Shown: one piece after another, positions 31,745-42,390 of the stretch
Layout of the letters: each line of letters opens with the position of its first letter
How positions within the stretch are numbered: position 1 is the stretch's first letter
Assembly: GCA_001599755.1 (NCBI GenBank)
Contig: BCHX01000003.1
Span: forward strand, 186,001 to 250,000
DNA length: 64,000 nt
Direction of reading: 5' to 3'
DNA from: Gliomastix tumulicola
Lineage: Eukaryota; Ascomycota; Sordariomycetes; Hypocreales; Bionectriaceae
Translations under genes and position numbers: made by a program
Notes under the pieces: model-generated
What the model was told of the DNA's origin: nothing
The model's input: only the letters and a program-made list of their open reading frames with translations
Database searches by the model: none

Positions 31745-34327
31745 ATGGCGGGCGTCAAGAGATCCCTCGGAACCATGCTCGTGGCCGAGCACCACCACGG
31801 ACTGTCTAATGGAGGACCGGACGCGACTCGGATCCGGGTCGCCAACCATCCTGTCGAGGATGCCGATACATCGACACGGACTCCCTCGCCTTCATTTCCT
31901 CCATTGAACGGCGAGATCCCGACCTTCAACTCGGATGCCTCCATCGTGCTCGTCGGGATCCGCGGATCGGGCAAGTCGACACTGGCCGTGATGGCCGCCT
32001 CGGCGATGAACCGGAAGCTGATTGACCTGGAGACTGCCTTCCAGCGGGCGAATGGCCTATCAAGCGCGGGCTACAAAGCGCTGCACGGGTCTGCGCAGTG
32101 CCAGCGGCAGCAGGCCAAGACGCTGCAGGCAGTCCTGGATCGCCACCGAACGGACTGCGTCGTCGTCTGCTCGTGGATGGAGAGCCGCGTGCAGGCGCTG
32201 CTGCGGGAGTTCGCCGCCTCCAGCCCGGTTATCCATGTGGTCCGCGACGTGGACGCGATACAGGAGCATCTCAAGGTCCAGGACCGAGAAAAGATGCTTA
32301 GTCTTCACCATGTCTGCCGAGCCATTTTCCGCACCTGCACCAACTTCGAATTCTTCAACGTCTCCGAGAAACCCGCCCAGCTCTACCAGTCTACATCCGA
32401 CTCCCATCCAAAAAGGCTTCATTCCCCTCATCTCAACCTCAAGCAGGTCGAGAGACACATCCTCAAATTTCTATCACTCATTTATCCACCCGACTCGATC
32501 CCCTTCACCGAATCAGCCTTTCCTTTGGCAAGCGCCCAGCTTGAGGCACGGCAGTACACGTACTCCCTTGCTGTTCCCATGAGGGACATCCTGGAGCCTG
32601 GATTTGACATTGAGGAGCATGCCGCTGGCTCAGATGTGGTGGAAATTGTCGTCGAGGATCTCGACACAGCGCCTGAGCGGATAGATCCGGACTGGTTCCT
32701 CGACTTGTCGAGTGACTTGACTCAGGCTGTGGGCATCACGAGACGGCGCACAGTCCTGCCGTTAGCAATACATGTTGTCCTCCCGGAGATGATCAGCGAC
32801 TCCTCCTTGCGGATCTATCTGGACCTGGTCTCGCACGCGGCTCGTCTCGCTCCCGAGATGCTGACCATCGATCTCCGACTAGACGCCTCCGATATCAGGT
32901 GCCTGGTGGCCATGAAGGGAAGGGCTAAGGTGATCGGCCACTACAACAGTGTGTCGGCCCCAGAGCCCTGGGAGTCTCCGCTCTGGCAGACCGTATATGA
33001 TAAAGCCTGCGGTCTGAGCTGCGATATGGTCCGGCTCGTCAAGCATGCTACATCCTTCGACGACAACGATAGCGTTCGTCGCTTCCGGCACTCCTTAGAG
33101 GCATCCGAACTCTACCAGACTCCTCTGATTGCCTACAATTCAGGGACCATGGGTCGGAGCTCGGCCTGCTTCAACCCCATTTTGACAGCTGTGTCGCCAA
33201 AGACCACAGGACCAAACTTTTTGGCGTCATACCAGCCGTGCATCACAGTACGGCAAGCTATCTCTGCCCTCGGATCTTCCTTTGTCTACGATGCCATGAA
33301 GCTCTATGTGATTGGTAGCAAGGTGGACTACAGCTTGTCCCCTGCCATGCACAATGCGGCGCTGGAGGTCTGCGGTCTGCCGCACTACTACACTAATCAG
33401 TCTGCGAGCTCTCTAACCTCTGTCAAGCACTTGCTCGAAGATCCATTCTTCGGTGGTGCTTCTCTGAGCTCACCCTTCAAGGTGGAAATCATCCCTCTCA
33501 CGGATTGCCTAAGTCATCACGGTCAAGCCATCGGCGCTGTCAACACTCTGATACCGATCCGCGAGCTCAATGAGGATGGCTCCGTTCCCAAAGGGGCCGC
33601 CCTCTTCAAGTCCATTGGCAAGGCTGGCCCAATCAAGGCTTTGTACGGAGAGAACACAGATTGGATTGGCATCCGGGCATGCATCCGCCGCGGCCTATCC
33701 CCAGCCAACGCCGTCAGATCCAACACCTGTGCACTGGTCATCGGGGCCGGCGGAATGGCCCGAGCTGCCGTGTACGCAACACTCCAGATTGGCGTGCAGA
33801 ACATTGCCATCTACAACCGAACGTACACGCGTGCCCAAAACATGGCCGATCACTTTACACAGCTCCTGCAAAAGCCCGGGTTCGAGACGCTCGGGGCGGG
33901 CAGGGAGACAAGATTCAGGGTCTTGAAGACACGAGATGAAGATTGGCCCGAAGCCCTCAGCCTGCCAACCATCATCATCTCGTGCATTCCCACTCATAGT
34001 GTCGAGAACATGCCCACCCCAAACTACACGGTGCACGAGCCATGGCTAGGCAGTCGTACGGGCGGAGTCATTATCGAGCTGGGCTACAGCAATCTCAAGA
34101 CGCCACTTCTTTGCCAGGCGAGGAAGGAGGCTTACCGGGGCTGGATAGCCATGGATGGGCTGGATCTATTGCCAGATCAGGGATTTGCGCAGTTCGAGCT
34201 CTTCACAGGGAGGAGAGCTCCAAGGAGGACCATGAGGCGTAGACTTCTGCAGGCCTACGCCGACCAGAAAAATTCAATTGAGGACGTGGAGGATAGGATT
34301 CTGGTGGAAGCTGCAGAGGATTCATAA
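31745..34327 (+). CDS. qutR: quinate repressor, pseudo-enzyme derived from the AROM C-terminal half
   Basis: Single exon, 860 residues, homologous along its length to the last three domains of the pentafunctional AROM protein. Order: N-terminal tail of about 60; shikimate-kinase-like domain with P-loop G71-I-R-G-S-G-K-S78-T; type I dehydroquinase-like domain (about 240-500, with V-R-L-V-K-H-A-T where the Schiff-base Lys would be); shikimate-dehydrogenase-like domain from about 518 (V-I-G-S-K-V-D-Y-S-L-S-P-A-M-H), with a dinucleotide loop I-G-A-G-G-M-A-R-A-A (about 663). In Aspergillus QutR and Neurospora QA-1S such a protein binds the activator and blocks it until quinate or dehydroquinate is present; it is not thought to be catalytic. 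It is somewhat shorter than its roughly 920-residue homologues. Confidence 0.95.
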   Translation: MAGVKRSLGTMLVAEHHHGLSNGGPDATRIRVANHPVEDADTSTRTPSPSFPPLNGEIPTFNSDASIVLVGIRGSGKSTLAVMAASAMNRKLIDLETAFQRANGLSSAGYKALHGSAQCQRQQAKTLQAVLDRHRTDCVVVCSWMESRVQALLREFAASSPVIHVVRDVDAIQEHLKVQDREKMLSLHHVCRAIFRTCTNFEFFNVSEKPAQLYQSTSDSHPKRLHSPHLNLKQVERHILKFLSLIYPPDSIPFTESAFPLASAQLEARQYTYSLAVPMRDILEPGFDIEEHAAGSDVVEIVVEDLDTAPERIDPDWFLDLSSDLTQAVGITRRRTVLPLAIHVVLPEMISDSSLRIYLDLVSHAARLAPEMLTIDLRLDASDIRCLVAMKGRAKVIGHYNSVSAPEPWESPLWQTVYDKACGLSCDMVRLVKHATSFDDNDSVRRFRHSLEASELYQTPLIAYNSGTMGRSSACFNPILTAVSPKTTGPNFLASYQPCITVRQAISALGSSFVYDAMKLYVIGSKVDYSLSPAMHNAALEVCGLPHYYTNQSASSLTSVKHLLEDPFFGGASLSSPFKVEIIPLTDCLSHHGQAIGAVNTLIPIRELNEDGSVPKGAALFKSIGKAGPIKALYGENTDWIGIRACIRRGLSPANAVRSNTCALVIGAGGMARAAVYATLQIGVQNIAIYNRTYTRAQNMADHFTQLLQKPGFETLGAGRETRFRVLKTRDEDWPEALSLPTIIISCIPTHSVENMPTPNYTVHEPWLGSRTGGVIIELGYSNLKTPLLCQARKEAYRGWIAMDGLDLLPDQGFAQFELFTGRRAPRRTMRRRLLQAYADQKNSIEDVEDRILVEAAEDS

Positions 34328-35676
34328 CGTGCAGCCCCAAGTGGGACGGACGCATGAGACATCTGAGGTGTTCTGGATGCCTTTAGAGGCGAGGCCTGTG
34401 AATGAAATCTTTACTTGACCTCTAGTTCAACTTGGTACGGCGCAATTAGTATACGGGGAGGAGCCTGGGATACCTTGGATTTATTGGAATTGAATTTTCC
34501 CTTTATCTCAGATACAGTGACTCGCATTCGGCAGGGAGAGTGATACTAAGCCCACCTGGACAGTAAGTGAACTGGCCTATGGAAGTTGGAGATGTGGCCT
34601 CGATAGCCTCCCAAGCATATGTTCGCTCCGGAATATACGCCTTAGCCTTTGCAAGAATTCACAGTATGGACTTTCTACCTAGCGACGTAAAATTATTCAG
34701 AAGTCCGCAATCACAAAATGCATTTTGCTTGCTGCGTCGCTAAAATGCATGAACTCTAGGGTAGCCGCCTACCCCCAACTCATTCCACGAGTGGCAAGAT
34801 TTACGTCACGTGACCAGTCTCATTCGCCACACCTTCGGACGCGCGTTCTCGAACCCAAATTCGTTCCAGGGCTTTTAGTGCCAATTGACGCGTAAAGAAT
34901 ACGTCGGCAATATACGCATGACTAACTGAGATTTTTTTTAGGCATCAAATTGAGAGAGAATTGTTGGGATATGAACCGAGTCCGAGGTTGGGCTATGACG
35001 TGGTGTGGCTGTGCGGAATTGAATGCATGACCAGCTGACTTAATGAGAGTTCAGCAGATGCAAGTTAAGACCTACCGAGGAAAAAGAAAAAAAAAATGCA
35101 TCTTTGAGTCGAGGAAAATTCGATTAAGCCTATTTTCCATCTTCCCTACGGCGGAATCTGGCATGTGAAGAGAGACTGCTGAATAAACTTCAGGGACAGC
35201 CGAGATTAGCTGTTAGGAGCACAGCCACATGTACCTGCTGCGCCACATCTGGAGTGCAAAATATCGCCACATGACACTCCTATCGCTGCGACTGTCACCC
35301 ACTCACGCCCAAGGCCAACAGCCAGCCAGAATGCTCGAGAACAGACGTGGCCCGCTTTATGGGCTTGCGTCGCTGGGCATACGCTTGCTCAGTGTGGCGC
35401 AGATGTGCAACGGCAGGAGCTTGGCGCGCCAACCAATGTGTGTTTCATCCTGCTTGCCTGCCACTGTTGACGTAGGCGTGTGAGGGGAGGCGACCGGCCT
35501 GTTGGGCGAACCGTCAGTGGCTTGCCCGGGGCCTATATAAGAGCGGGCATGCAGCTGACGTCCTGCTTCTGCGATTCTTGCCCTGTCATCTCTTCTTTCT
35601 TCCTCCCACCTACGTGTACCCGGTATCTCACGACATACGACCGATATACTTACACTACACGGGTGCCATCGACAAG
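34328..35676. other. intergenic between qutR and the dynamin gene
   Basis: About 1.35 kb, AT-richer at 34.4-35.2 kb, marking the edge of the quinate cluster. No gene is supported. The last 150 bp hold the dynamin promoter. Confidence 0.55.
35534..35540 (+). promoter_or_regulatory. TATA box of the dynamin-like gene
   Basis: tatataa, 143 bp upstream of the start codon, preceded by a GC-rich stretch and followed by a CT-rich leader; a typical spacing for a fungal leader of about 100 nt. Confidence 0.6.
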
Positions 35677-38262
35677 ATGGGTTCACAGTTCGTGCTTTCC
35701 CCGAAAGCTGGTGGCACATCTTCTGCCCAGAACTCGACTGACCAAGCTAGACACAATATGGCGCCGTCCATAGAGAACTCGCTCAGCACACAGGGGCTGG
35801 CCGACGAGCAGCGAGGTCTCCTGGACCTCATCGACAAGCTGCAGTTCGCCCAGCTCGACAACATCAAACTGCCACAGATTGTCGTCGTCGGCGACCAGTC
35901 CGCCGGCAAGAGCTCCGTCCTCGAGGCCCTCAGCGGCACGCCTTTCCCGCGCGACGCTGGCGCCTGCACACGTTTCGCGACCGAGATTCGTCTGCGCAGG
36001 GCCAAGGAGACGACGCTCCGGGTGTCCATTATTGCCGACAAGACTCGCCCCCTCGCCGAGCAGCAGCGGCTGAAGCAGTATGGCGGCCAGGTCACGGGGG
36101 ACTACCCCTTCGAGACGCTGATGAGGGACGCGACCGAGCTCATTGCGCCCAAGAGCATCCCCGGACGATTCGCCGCCAAGGATATTCTGGTTGTTGAGAA
36201 GAGCGGGCCGGACATGCCGCTGCTGACGCTCGTTGATCTTCCGGGTCTCGTGCGTGTGGCCAACCGCGACCAGAGCGAGGCCGATATCCAGACCATCGAC
36301 GCCCTCTCCGACCGATACATGAAGAGCTCCCGCACCATCATTCTCGCCGTCGTCGGAGGCAACAACGACTACGTGCAGGCGCCTATCCTCAAGAAGGCCC
36401 GGCAATTCGATCCCACCGGCTCCCGCACGATCGGCGTCCTCACCAAGCCCGACATGACGGAGCGTATCGGTCTCGAGGACAAGTTCATCGAGCTTGTCAC
36501 CAACAAGGACCAGGAGAACCACTTCAAGCTGGGCTGGTACGTCCTGCTCAACCCCGGCCCGGGCGACAGATGGTTTACGCCTGAGGACCGACTCCGGAGG
36601 GAGGCCGAGTTCTTCACCCGAGGCAAGTGGGCGTCCCTCCCTCCCCAGATGTGGGGAATCGGTGCCCTACGACAGAAGCTCAGCACGCAGCTCCAGAGAC
36701 ACATCGGCAAGCACGTCAAGTCGCTGCGCCGCCAGATCCAGGAGTCCCTCGAGCGGTGCGAGGCCCAGCTCAAGGCCATGGGCACCGGCAAGGACACGGT
36801 CGAGGAGATGCGTCTGCAGATGGGCGAGCTGTTCACGGCGTCCAACAACCTCGTCACGCCGGCCGTCAACGGCAACTACAAGAATCCCTTTGGCGAGAAG
36901 TTCTTCGCTAGGCAGTCGAGCCCCAAGGGCACGCCGTCGCAGAAGCTCCGTGCTCGTGTGCGGGAGGAGAGTGACAGGTTCGCCCGTCGCTTCCGTCACC
37001 ACGGCCGCGCGGTGAACTTTGGCGGCGGCGGCAGCAGCAGCACTACTGGAGGCAGCACTACTGACCTCCCTGCTGCTGGTGTTGTTGGCGATCCTGCTAA
37101 GAAGGCCTTTGCCCAGAACGAGGTCGAGCCGCTCCTCCGCCAGATCCGTGGTAACGAGCTTCCTCTCGACTCCAACCCGCGTGCTCCTTACATTCTGTTC
37201 CAGGACTACTCTCGGAACTGGCCCGTGCTGGCTCAGGAGTACAAGGACAACCTCGGCGTCATCTGCAACGAGTTTCTGGCCGACGTCATTGACTACGTGT
37301 GGCCTCTCCGCATGCGCGACCCCCTGCGCTTCCACTTCCTCGAGGTCAAGATGAAGGAGTGCATGGAGAAGGCCCACGACGAGCTCGGCCGCCTCACCGA
37401 CGACATGGAGCTCGAGGTGCAGCCCTTCGACCCTGAGTACGAGGACCGTCTCCGGGCTTGGAGGGCCAAGGCGACCGAGAACGGCGGGACCTACAGCGAG
37501 GCCGAAGAGGTGCTGGAGAAGATGCTCATTTACTACGATCTTACTGCCCGGATCTTTGTGCGCAACGTCATCACCCAGGTCGTTGAGCGGCACCTCCTCC
37601 TCGGCATGCTCCGTCTCTTCAACCCGATCGAGATTCTCCGTATGACCGACAGCACCATCGAGGCTATTGCCGCTGAGAACAAGGAGACGCGTGATCGTCG
37701 CATGGCGCTCAAGGCGCAGAAGGACGCCATCGTGGAGGCAAGGAACATCTGCGCTAGCCTGGCTATGAGGAGCGAGCTGCGTGTGTACGATGACGAGCCC
37801 GAGGATGACTCGTCCGACGACGAGCAGCAGCAGCAGCCCAAGCGCCAGGAGACTCCCACGCTGCCTCCTCCGCCCCGCCAGTCGCGACCCTACGGCAGCT
37901 CTGCCCTGCACCAAGATACTACCCGGACCAGCGATTCTCGCCGTCAGACCCGCGATGGTGACTACCGCCAGCAGCCCGAGTCTCCCTACCAGTCCCAGCA
38001 GCACCGTCCTACCTCGGATGAGTGGGATAACTACACAACACAGTCACAGGCTGCGCCCAACCACGCACCTCCCGCCCCTCCCCGGCCTGGAAAGGTTGGT
38101 CTAGAGGAGCCCGAGGCCTTCTACGACGCGACGCCACGGTCTGATTCCTACTCTCGGCAGCAGCAGCAGCAGCAGCAGCAGCCTCAGCAGCAGCAGACGC
38201 CCCGCCAGCGCGAGAGCGCCCGCCAGCGACTTGCTTCCGCTATGAGGATGGGGTCGCAGTAA
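35677..38262 (+). CDS. dynamin-like (Mx-type) large GTPase with Gln-rich C-terminal tail
   Basis: Single exon, 861 residues. ATG 35677 is the first Met after the leader. GTPase domain: G1 G72-D-Q-S-A-G-K-S-S80; G3 D-L-P-G at about 187; G4 T-K-P-D at about 256; plus the dynamin signature region L-P-R-x-[S/G] seen here as F-P-R-D-A-G-A-C-T-R-F. A middle/stalk region (about 350-560) and a GED-like helical segment (about 640-720: L-I-Y-Y-D-L-T-A-R-I-F-V-R-N-V) follow. There is no PH domain. The last 120 residues are acidic, Pro/Gln-rich and disordered, with a poly-Gln tract. Fungal proteins of this type are often called Mx-like; they differ from VPS1 and DNM1 in the long tail. A role in membrane remodelling is expected, but the target membrane cannot be read from the sequence. 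Confidence 0.9.
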   Translation: MGSQFVLSPKAGGTSSAQNSTDQARHNMAPSIENSLSTQGLADEQRGLLDLIDKLQFAQLDNIKLPQIVVVGDQSAGKSSVLEALSGTPFPRDAGACTRFATEIRLRRAKETTLRVSIIADKTRPLAEQQRLKQYGGQVTGDYPFETLMRDATELIAPKSIPGRFAAKDILVVEKSGPDMPLLTLVDLPGLVRVANRDQSEADIQTIDALSDRYMKSSRTIILAVVGGNNDYVQAPILKKARQFDPTGSRTIGVLTKPDMTERIGLEDKFIELVTNKDQENHFKLGWYVLLNPGPGDRWFTPEDRLRREAEFFTRGKWASLPPQMWGIGALRQKLSTQLQRHIGKHVKSLRRQIQESLERCEAQLKAMGTGKDTVEEMRLQMGELFTASNNLVTPAVNGNYKNPFGEKFFARQSSPKGTPSQKLRARVREESDRFARRFRHHGRAVNFGGGGSSSTTGGSTTDLPAAGVVGDPAKKAFAQNEVEPLLRQIRGNELPLDSNPRAPYILFQDYSRNWPVLAQEYKDNLGVICNEFLADVIDYVWPLRMRDPLRFHFLEVKMKECMEKAHDELGRLTDDMELEVQPFDPEYEDRLRAWRAKATENGGTYSEAEEVLEKMLIYYDLTARIFVRNVITQVVERHLLLGMLRLFNPIEILRMTDSTIEAIAAENKETRDRRMALKAQKDAIVEARNICASLAMRSELRVYDDEPEDDSSDDEQQQQPKRQETPTLPPPPRQSRPYGSSALHQDTTRTSDSRRQTRDGDYRQQPESPYQSQQHRPTSDEWDNYTTQSQAAPNHAPPAPPRPGKVGLEEPEAFYDATPRSDSYSRQQQQQQQQPQQQQTPRQRESARQRLASAMRMGSQ
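38158..38196 (+). repeat. CAG repeat encoding poly-Gln
   Basis: Eight CAG codons, one Pro codon and four more CAG codons in the C-terminal tail of the dynamin-like protein; pure CAG, so prone to length change. Confidence 0.9.
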
Positions 38263-39067
38263 GGGCTGGCCTTGACGACTGGCGAAGACTGTCAGATTGA
38301 CGATGTACGACTGGATTCTCGGCGTTGGAATGGTTTGGATGGATAGACTGGCAGGATAAGGACTTTGAAACACGGTCTTGGGTTTTCACGATATATTTGC
38401 ATTGCCTGCAGGCCTTTCTTCCCTAGATAGATAATACATATTAGATTGGAAACACATTTGACCCCTTACTGTGAATGTTGGACCATCTTTGCCCAGTGAC
38501 TCTGCTCACGAACTTGCATATTGGCAGGGGCAGCAATATGTGCACTGTACCAAAGTGCACTGTAGCAAACACAGCATCACAAACGCACAATCACCGCCGT
38601 AGTGAGCGGGAACCGCAGCAAGCTCCGAACCATCGTCATAATTCCACCATCTCGATTCAAGCTTACCGCACGTTTCGCGCCCAGGGCACCCCCTTGCAGA
38701 GCCCGGCAATGAGGCTCCGTGATGGGATCTACATGCCCAGCAGTGCCAGGCCCTAGCGTCTTGGAAGTACCCGCTATCCGGGAATCCCATGGGGAAAACT
38801 CCCCTGGAGGGCGACTTAACGAACCCCCTGTCGGGCCGCGTGGCCCAGCGCACGACGTCATACGGGCAGGGTAGTAGTTAAGCTTCCAAGCTTGCAAGCT
38901 GCTGCTGTTGCTGTTGCTGCTGCTGCTGCGATGAGGCTCGATTGGGTTCTATTACGTCCTTTTAAGATGGTTTGCTGACGGCCCTGTGAGCTGTCGTTCC
39001 CCTTTCCCTTGAACTGCTCTGCGTTGTCACTCCTTTTGTTCCCTCCCTTGCGAACCAGTTAGACGCC
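38263..39067. other. intergenic, dynamin 3' end to CDF promoter
   Basis: 805 bp. Contains an imperfect GCT/GTT trinucleotide run (about 38898-38930) and a CT-rich leader just before 39068. No gene seen. Confidence 0.5.
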
Positions 39068-40519
39068 ATGGTGGGCAAACGCAGCCTCCAGCAGGCACGT
39101 GGCGAGGAAGCCTACACGACCGCCCGCGACATCAAGACGCCCGACGCCACCGACCGCCGCACACGCGACATCGAAGCCGGCCTCGACACGGGCCTCGACA
39201 CGCCCTACCACTACCATGCCCGCCGGATGGGTCGCAGCCGTCTCCCTCCCCGGATCATGCGCTTCCAGGACATCGCGTGGACGGCGCTGGAGGACGCCCG
39301 CCGCGAGGAGCTCAAGAAGGCGCTGCTGGGGAACATCGACCGCGACGCGCTGGAGCTGTACCGCAAGTCCGACGACGAGCTCAAGGCCATCAAGAACAAG
39401 AAGGTGCGCCGTTTCTACGAGGAGCAGAACCGCCGGCTGAACGACTGGCTCGAGGTCGATGCCGTTGTGCTCTCCGTCGCCGACGACGTGCTCGAGTCGA
39501 TGAATCCGGATCCGGACGAGGACGGAGATCAAGAGAGGAGCGGCGGCCTGCAGCACGTGGCGGGCAATATCGGGGAGCTGCTGCCGAAGGAGGAGAGGGA
39601 GAAGAGGGCCAAGGCGGCGCAGAAGGCCAAGTGGGCGATCAACATCAACGTCATTGCCAACATCCTGCTGCTGGCGGGCAAGATCTTTGCCGCCTTCACC
39701 ACGGGCTCTCTGTCGCTTGTGGCGTCGCTCGTCGACTCGGCGCTGGATCTGCTGTGCACATTGATCGTGTGGACGACGAATAAGCTGGTGCTCTGGCGGC
39801 TGCAGGCGCTTAAGAGGCGTTTCCCCGTCGGGCGGCGGCGGCTGGAACCGCTGGGCATTCTCGTCTTCTCCGTCATCATGATCATCTCCTTTCTGCAGAT
39901 TCTGCAGGAGTCGTTCGAGCGTCTGCTCCCACCGCACGCCAAGGCAGAGATGCTCAGCGCGGCGGCCATTGCTTCTCTGGTAGCCACCATCGTCATCAAA
40001 GGCATCATCGGCATAGGCTGCCTTCCCATCAAGACGACGCAGGTCCAGGCGCTCGTGCAGGACTGCAAGACGGACGTCTACTTCAACACGCTCTCCTTGC
40101 TCTTCCCGCTCGTCGGCTACCACGCGGGTATCTGGTGGCTCGACCCCGTGGGCGCGGGCCTCCTCTCCCTGTACATCATCTACGACTGGGGCCACACCTC
40201 GTTCGAGAACGTCACGCGGCTCTCGGGCGAGGCCGCCACCGACGCGACGCTGCGCAAGATCACGTACCTCGCCTACCGCTTCTCGCCCGTCGTCGAAGGG
40301 TTCAAGAGCATCACGGCGTACCACGCGGGCGACGGCGTCTGGGCCGAGTTCGACGTGCTCCTCGACGAGAACACAAAGCTCTCGCGGTCGCATGACATCG
40401 CGGAGACGCTGCAGTACTGTGCGGAGGGCCTGGGCGAGGTGGACAGGGCGTTTGTGACGACGGATTATGCGGCCATGGGACCTTTAGGGCACGCGACCGA
40501 CGCTGAGTTGAATCACTGA
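39068..40519 (+). CDS. cation diffusion facilitator, Mn-type metal transporter
   Basis: Single exon, 483 residues; ATG 39068 in GCCATGG context. A charged N-terminal cytoplasmic region of about 190 residues precedes the CDF membrane domain, which starts with I-N-I-N-V-I-A-N-I-L-L-L-A-G-K. The metal-site motifs in TM2 (S-L-V-D-S-A-L-D) and TM5 (D-C-K-T-D) are both D-x3-D. In the CDF family this pattern marks the Mn2+ group rather than the H-x3-D Zn2+ group. A C-terminal cytoplasmic domain of about 90 residues (V-V-E-G-F-K-S-I-T-A-Y-H) has the ferredoxin-like CDF fold. Expected role: metal-proton antiport into vacuole, Golgi or out of the cell; which membrane is not visible. CDF membership is firm, the metal is inferred from the motif. 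Confidence 0.92.
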   Translation: MVGKRSLQQARGEEAYTTARDIKTPDATDRRTRDIEAGLDTGLDTPYHYHARRMGRSRLPPRIMRFQDIAWTALEDARREELKKALLGNIDRDALELYRKSDDELKAIKNKKVRRFYEEQNRRLNDWLEVDAVVLSVADDVLESMNPDPDEDGDQERSGGLQHVAGNIGELLPKEEREKRAKAAQKAKWAININVIANILLLAGKIFAAFTTGSLSLVASLVDSALDLLCTLIVWTTNKLVLWRLQALKRRFPVGRRRLEPLGILVFSVIMIISFLQILQESFERLLPPHAKAEMLSAAAIASLVATIVIKGIIGIGCLPIKTTQVQALVQDCKTDVYFNTLSLLFPLVGYHAGIWWLDPVGAGLLSLYIIYDWGHTSFENVTRLSGEAATDATLRKITYLAYRFSPVVEGFKSITAYHAGDGVWAEFDVLLDENTKLSRSHDIAETLQYCAEGLGEVDRAFVTTDYAAMGPLGHATDAELNH

Positions 40520-41018
40520 GTCAAGATCGTGGAATAGAGACTGTTGTTCAGAAAGAACGACAGAAAAAGGGGAGCTAGAGAGGCTGAACGGGAGGACATG
40601 TATATTCTCTCCCCGACATCAACAACAATGCTGGCGTCGTCCAAGTCACGAAGAGGATTTCCGGATTGGACCTGACCCATCATATGGGTGCTCTAGGCAG
40701 AACCGGTATCACTACGTATTACTAGACACTGGGATATAGGCATGCACCATCCTATGGGCTTGACACTTGGCCTGGAACTGTCATCATTCGGTAGTCTACG
40801 GTAGATCGTCGACAAAATACACCCACGAGAAGGATGCCACTCGCTAGGAATAGCGAGACATACTCCCTCTTGAACATATTCGTTCTGGCTCTTCGTCTTC
40901 CAAGGCCACTGTTTCAATGATAGACACAAAAGTGCAAGGCAAAGAGCGGTAGACGAATATTCGGTTCTCTGAGCCTAGATCCAGCACCTATCATGGCATG
41001 GATGCCGCACCCTCCGTA
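40520..41018. other. convergent 3' region
   Basis: 499 bp between the converging CDF gene and the minus-strand hypothetical. Nothing else supported. Confidence 0.5.
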
Positions 41019-42390
41019 TCAGTACTCCTCAGGTTCTCTGTCAACAACCTCGTTGACCCAGTTCAAGATCCTCTCAAACATCTCCACGCGCGTCAGAGGA
41101 GCAGGCTTATCCTCCTCCCAGAAGAAAAGCGGCATGCTGGGCTCCGCCTCACGCCACCCATGCTCGGCCGCATCCGCATGGCCAGAGATGGCAGCGATAC
41201 GGATCAGAGACCATTGGACGTCGATTGCCATGGTAAACAGTCGGGCTTCGGAGAGAGGCATCCCAACTGTAAAAGTCTCATTGTCTGAGGCAGGCTGCTG
41301 CACCGGGACTTGGCCGTGGCCAGTTGCAGTCAGCGCGATGGAACCGACACCAACGAGTCCCTGGTAAAGAGCAGCTCGTTCTTCTCCGAGGTCGATGGGC
41401 ATGCTATCTGGATCTGGGAGAACACCCTGCCAATCTGAAGACCACGCCGATGGGCTTCTTGGGAGCCATACTAGCTCAAGCTCGACGAGGACAATGGGGT
41501 TATCGGGAAGATGCCCAGGGAGTTGTCCGACGTGACGCAGCCCGAAGTGGCCGTTGTGCCAGAAAGACGCCAGCTGGGGATCCATCAGGATCCTGTTCCA
41601 CGACTCGTGGGTGCATCCAATCTCACGGCAGAGGTAGGAGACCATGTGGGGGGAGATGTCGAAACCCCAACAGATGGAGTGGGCGAGAACGTGGCTGTAC
41701 CGGAGCCGGGCTGTCGACATGCTCCAGCCGAGCGGAACGATGAAGGCTGCGTCGAGGTCGTGCACTCTGCTGAGGGCATAGGGAGAGGAGGACTCCCGTT
41801 GTAATGATGGAGCAGCTCCTGCCTCCTCCCATGGCCACGCTGCACCCCTGTCAAGAGTGCGTATCTTCTTCGTAGGTCTCTCCGATGTATTTGGATGCTC
41901 AGAACTGCCTCCGGGTGCAGTGAAACCGGGAGGAGGGGAAGAGTCGCCGAAATCGTCGTCGTCGTACGGATCGCTGTCTTCGTTGTGTGCCGAGACAACT
42001 GCAGACTGTCAACAGCTGATTCCATACTGGGTAAGAGAGAGAAAAAGAAAAAAAAAACTCACAGTACCGCGCTGCGGCAGCCAGATGATCCAACAGAAGG
42101 TCGAGTCCCTCGTGGTTGATGCTCTCAGATGCCCCGAGGTACTCCCAGATCTTCTGCTCTGTGACGACAAGGAAGGCGGAAAATTTCGAGGCCGTAAAGT
42201 GCCAGTCAGGGTCTTCGTCTTGCCGCATGCGCTGGAACCAGTCTGCGAGACCAAGACGCCGGCCGTATTCCTCAGTGGTCAGCAGAGTGTCATTGTGGAC
42301 AAGGGAACTTTCGGGCTGCTGGGGTTGAGTCTGGGCGCCGTTGTTTTGGTCGGGAGCGTCTGCCATGGTGTAGGGATATTGATAGTCCAT
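41019..42390 (-). CDS. hypothetical protein, two exons
   Basis: Exon 1 42390-42063, exon 2 41998-41019, intron 64 nt (GTGAGT donor, a polypyrimidine run, TCTGCAG acceptor); 435 residues. An upstream in-frame ATG (42759) would add 123 residues of leader-like, low-complexity composition; I prefer 42390. The N-terminal half has a helical, Trp-rich region (L-A-D-W-F-Q-R-M-R-Q-D-E-D-P-D-W). An acidic linker (D-P-Y-D-D-D-D-F-G-D) and a P-T-K-K-I-R nuclear-localisation-like patch follow. The C-terminal half (about 210-435) is compact, with a Cys/His-bearing segment (C-R-E-I-G-C-T-H-E-S-W) and W-S-S-D-W. No family recognised. Confidence 0.75.

Noticed and set aside
36667..38004. 445-codon open frame antisense to the dynamin-like gene
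   Set aside because: Shadow of codon bias; the plus strand carries all GTPase motifs.
39059..40393. 444-codon open frame antisense to the CDF gene
   Set aside because: Same codon-bias shadow; composition is Arg/His/Glu/Gln-biased and the plus strand has the membrane segments and D-x3-D motifs.
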